Of a stretch of 14,701 bases of DNA, positions 12,720 to 14,701 are shown in pieces. A program made the position numbers and the translations under genes. Under the pieces are notes generated by a model that had not been told where the DNA came from, searched no databases, and saw only the letters and a program-made list of their open reading frames with translations. Every line of letters starts with the position of its first letter. The stretch's first letter is position 1. Origin of the DNA: an uncultured Eubacteriales bacterium (GTDB taxonomy: Bacteria > Bacillota > Clostridia > Oscillospirales > Oscillospiraceae); NCBI GenBank assembly GCA_902465435.1, contig CABQNH010000041.1:1-14701 (forward strand). The letters run 5' to 3'.

Positions 12720-14118
12720 TTATCCCCTGCCGGACGATCCGGACGATAGCTGCCGGTATGTCCTTGCGATCACAACCGTTGAAAGCACGACGGTCAGGAC
12801 ATCGGAAACGGGCATAGAGTACAGCACGCCGTCCAGTCCGAAAAAGCGCGGCAGCAACAGGGCAAACCCAACGCCAAACACAATTTCCCGCACCATAGAC
12901 AGCATGGTTGACGCCGCAGCGCGTCCCATCGCCTGCAGGAAAATGAACGCAGCCTTATTGACGCAGGCAAACACCAGCATACATAAATGCCTTGACCGCG
13001 AAGTCCGTATAATACCGGCTCTCCTTCGCCGCGCCGAAGATTCGAATCAGCGTATGCGGGAAGCACATCACAATCGCAAGCGAGACTGCGCCGACCAGTG
13101 CCTCCGCCGCCAGCAGCCTTGTGAAAAGCCGCTTGACTCTTCCCTTTTGCCCTGCTCCCATATTATAGCCGACGATTGGAATGCATCCGGCTGCCATACC
13201 CACGACAATAGAGATCACGATCTGGAAGAATTTCATGACAATACCGACCACCGCCATGGGGATCTGCGCATACTGCTCCTGGCCGAATATCGCGTCACGC
13301 GCGCCGTATTTGCGGATCATGTTATTGATGGTTGCCATGGCGGCGACCAGCGAAATTTGCGAAAGGAAGCTGCATATACCAAGCGCAAGCGTTTTCCGCA
13401 GCACCGATCCGTCCGGGCAAAAATCCGCACGCGAAAGCTTCCCGTTTTTCATGTGAAAAAGATACCAGATTGCCAGCGCCGCCGTTGCAATCTGCCCAAG
13501 CACGGTGGCCACGGCCGCCCCCATCATGCCCCAACGGAACACGAAAATGAAAATCGGATCCAGAATGATGTTTATGACTGCGCCCAGCAGCGTCGACGCC
13601 ATAGCGAACCTCGGACTTCCGTCGGCGCGTATGACCGGGTTCATGGCCTGGCCGAACATATAGAACGGCACGCCGAGCGCGATCCAGAAGAAATACGCCT
13701 GCGCATAACGAAAGGTTTCCGCGTTGACCGTACCGCCGAACAGGGCAAGAATATCATTGCAAAGCAAAAGATAAATCGCCGTCAGCACAAGACTTGCCGC
13801 GATGGTCACCGCAATGGAGTTGCCCACGCTCTTTTTCGCGTCGCTCTTCTGCCCCCTGCCAAGGCACAGGCTCACAAACGCGCAGCAGCCGTCTCCGATC
13901 ATAACGGCGATTGCCAGTGCAATCACCGTAAGCGGAAAGACGACAGTATTGGCGGCATTTCCGTAAGAACCAAGATAATCGGCATTCGCAATAAACAGCT
14001 GATCGACGATATTATAAAGCGCGCCGACCAAAAGCGAAATCACGCAGGGAACGGCATACTTTCTCATCAGTCGTCCGATTTTCTCCGTGGCAAGGCAGGT
14101 TTGGTTGGATGGTTTCAT
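12720..14118 (-). pseudogene. MATE-family multidrug/cation efflux transporter with a frameshift near its end
   Basis: ATG at 14118 follows GGAGGAGC on the minus strand. The first frame (14118 to a stop at 12955) encodes 'IGRLMRKYAVPCVISLLVGALYNIVDQLFIA', the MATE opening, and about ten membrane helices including 'GQAMNPVIRADGSPRFAMASTLLGAVINIILDPIF' and 'GCIPIVGYNMGAG'. After 'FAVKAFM' (about 12981) it goes out of frame. The correct continuation, 'MLVFACVNKAAFIFLQAMGRA' to 'VLTVVLSTVVIARTY', is in another frame from 12980 to a stop at 12720. Net shift is +1 (or -2 or a longer loss; residues seem missing at the join). Added up, about 465 residues match normal MATE length. MATE proteins export drugs or metabolites against Na+ or H+. 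The shift removes the last two helices, so the protein is probably inactive unless this is a sequencing error. Confidence 0.88.
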
Positions 14119-14147
14119 AAAATGCTCCTCCGCAAGAACAAAAATAT

Positions 14148-14177
14148 AGGCATAAGCCCTCAGTTGGACTTACGCCT
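14148..14177 (-). terminator. Terminator-like hairpin directly before the MATE gene (possible attenuator)
   Basis: On the minus strand AGGCGTAAGTCC (14177-14166) pairs over 12 positions, two of them G-U, with GGGCTTATGCCT (14159-14148) around the loop AACTGA. ATATTTTTGTT follows directly. It ends 30 bases before the MATE start and the RBS lies just after it. Such placement fits transcription attenuation in the leader, or the terminator of a lost upstream gene. Confidence 0.65.
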
Positions 14178-14284
14178 GCCTTCGATCGTCCATTCGGCAC
14201 ACAGGTTCCCCGACCTTCTGCGCGGATTCGGATGCGCTTTCCCCGTAAAAGCACCTGATCCTCTGTCGGTATGCCATGATGCCG
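14178..14284 (-). promoter_or_regulatory. Possible structured leader of the MATE transcript
   Basis: Read on the minus strand this stretch can fold into a hairpin at 14261-14230 (GGAT...ATCC around GTGCTTT/AAAGCGC) and another at 14216-14203 (AGGT/ACCT, loop CGGGGA) inside a GCGCA/TGTGT stem. No known riboswitch consensus is met: TPP and cobalamin boxes are absent. No clear promoter is seen, and the IS200 end may have displaced it. Confidence 0.3.
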
Positions 14285-14299
14285 CACGACACAATCATA

Positions 14300-14320
14300 A
14301 CCACCGGCCGTGCCGGTGGT
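14300..14320. repeat. IS200 right-end subterminal hairpin
   Basis: ACCACCGGC (14300-14308), CGT, GCCGGTGGT (14312-14320): a perfect 9-bp stem with a 3-base loop. TnpA of this family recognises such hairpins in single-stranded DNA near each end. Confidence 0.75.
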
Positions 14321-14404
14321 ATGCACTAGCCCCCTTGGGGCATGCCCATGGCCGAGCCTATAGGCTCATCGAAAAGTCTGCCAACCGCGCAGCTTTCACG
14401 GGCT

Positions 14405-14430
14405 GCCCCTAAAGGGGCTTTTGTTTATTT
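14405..14430 (+). terminator. Plus-strand terminator beside the end of tnpA
   Basis: GCCCC (14405-14409), loop TAAA, GGGGC (14414-14418), then TTTTGTTTATTT: a good intrinsic terminator for transcripts moving on the plus strand. It overlaps the tnpA stop region and would stop antisense transcription from entering tnpA. Confidence 0.7.
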
Positions 14431-14701
14431 GCCCTCTGTTATTGGCTGACCCGTAAACGGGTCTACATGCTCCTTTATACTCATTTGGTCGTCTGTGTAA
14501 TCTTCCTGTAGCTGATTTCGGATATACTCTTGGATTGCCTTCCTGTTCGCTCCTACTGTACTTACATAATAGCCCCGGCACCAGAAATGCCGGTTCCCAT
14601 ACTTGTACTTAAGGTGCGCGTACTTCTCGAAAATCATTAGGCTGCTCTTTCCTTTGAGGTAACCCATAATCTGTGCTACACTGTATTTCGGCGGTATCGA
14701 T
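14425..14701 (-). CDS. tnpA: IS200/IS605-type transposase TnpA, C-terminal part
   Basis: The frame is open from the window edge (SIPPKYSVAQIMGYLKGK) to the TAA at 14425. 'GYLKGKSSLMIFEKYAHLKYKYGNRHFWCRGYYVSTVG' and 'KAIQEYIRNQLQED' are the conserved C-terminal half of IS200 TnpA, the Y1 HUH-type enzyme that cuts and rejoins single-stranded DNA. The Tyr in 'EYIRNQ' is the nucleophile; the HUH metal site lies upstream, outside the window. The internal ATG at 14667 is not the start, because family-like sequence continues before it. The visible part shows no frameshift or stop. No TnpB or RNA-guided nuclease gene is present here. Confidence 0.92.
   Translation of the reverse strand, partial: SIPPKYSVAQIMGYLKGKSSLMIFEKYAHLKYKYGNRHFWCRGYYVSTVGANRKAIQEYIRNQLQEDYTDDQMSIKEHVDPFTGQPITEGK

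Larger units (their letters stand above)
14285..14701 (-). mobile_element. IS200/IS605-family insertion sequence, distal part
   Basis: The window's last 417 bases hold the 3' part of an IS200-type tnpA on the minus strand, its untranslated tail and the subterminal end hairpin (14300-14320). The exact end cannot be fixed, since these elements make no target duplication; I place it a few bases beyond the hairpin. It inserted upstream of the MATE gene, in the same orientation. Confidence 0.75.

Noticed and set aside
14178..14290. TPP or cobalamin riboswitch in the MATE leader
   Set aside because: There are loose matches such as AGGTGC and GGGGAAA, but the TPP CUGAGA box and the cobalamin GCCACUG-type box are missing.
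12601..14412. A 603-residue plus-strand frame across the MATE region
   Set aside because: It is antisense to clear MATE homology on minus and runs through the inverted repeat and IS tail; composition (His, Arg, Asn) is shadow-like.

Overview
The window looks like an accessory region of a gut-type Clostridia chromosome (Bacillota, probably Oscillospiraceae/Ruminococcaceae-like). Pointers are AGGAGG ribosome binding sites, many TTG and GTG starts, an LytTR/GHKL two-component pair, an EFR1-type flavodoxin-ferredoxin, a KTR-type Cys-rich small protein, a TnpV-type transposon protein and a giant Cys-rich surface protein with a PQTG-type anchor. The taxon is an inference; no rRNA or housekeeping marker is present.

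Layout. (1) 1-1303: an element graveyard. It holds the N-terminus of a secreted protein (minus), a small unrecognised minus ORF with a strong promoter containing an operator-like palindrome, a 5'-truncated tnpV remnant with its terminator, and a 55-aa two-helix membrane protein on plus. (2) 1536-2453: a TetR-family regulator with a consensus promoter and a candidate operator, followed by a KTR-type zinc-ribbon-like small protein. (3) 2516-2742: a DUF3795-like gene that has lost its start codon and C-terminus. (4) 2830-8749: a second TetR regulator, with its own promoter and palindromic operator, overlapping by four bases a 1711-aa secreted, wall-anchored beta-helix/Cys-repeat protein. The two appear to form one autoregulated operon. 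(5) 9058-12385: an LytTR response regulator, a membrane GHKL histidine kinase broken by two frameshifts and a nonsense codon, an atypical peptide deformylase and an EFR1 ferredoxin, closely spaced or overlapping and probably one transcript. (6) 12386-12690: a structured convergent intergenic region with a perfect 22-bp inverted repeat. (7) 12720-14118 (minus): a MATE efflux gene broken by a frameshift, with a structured leader and a terminator-like hairpin just before its RBS. (8) about 14285-14701 (minus): the distal part of an IS200/IS605 insertion sequence.

How they fit together. The clearest functional unit is TetR plus giant adhesin: the operator-like palindrome lies over the predicted transcription start, so the repressor would set the dose of both itself and the surface protein. 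The second unit is a signalling operon whose sensor is dead or fragmented while its response regulator is intact. Four genes are visibly damaged (tnpV, DUF3795, histidine kinase, MATE), so this is a decaying or phase-variable stretch between mobile-element fragments. Two of the kinase lesions lie in homopolymers, so sequencing error must be excluded before decay is concluded.
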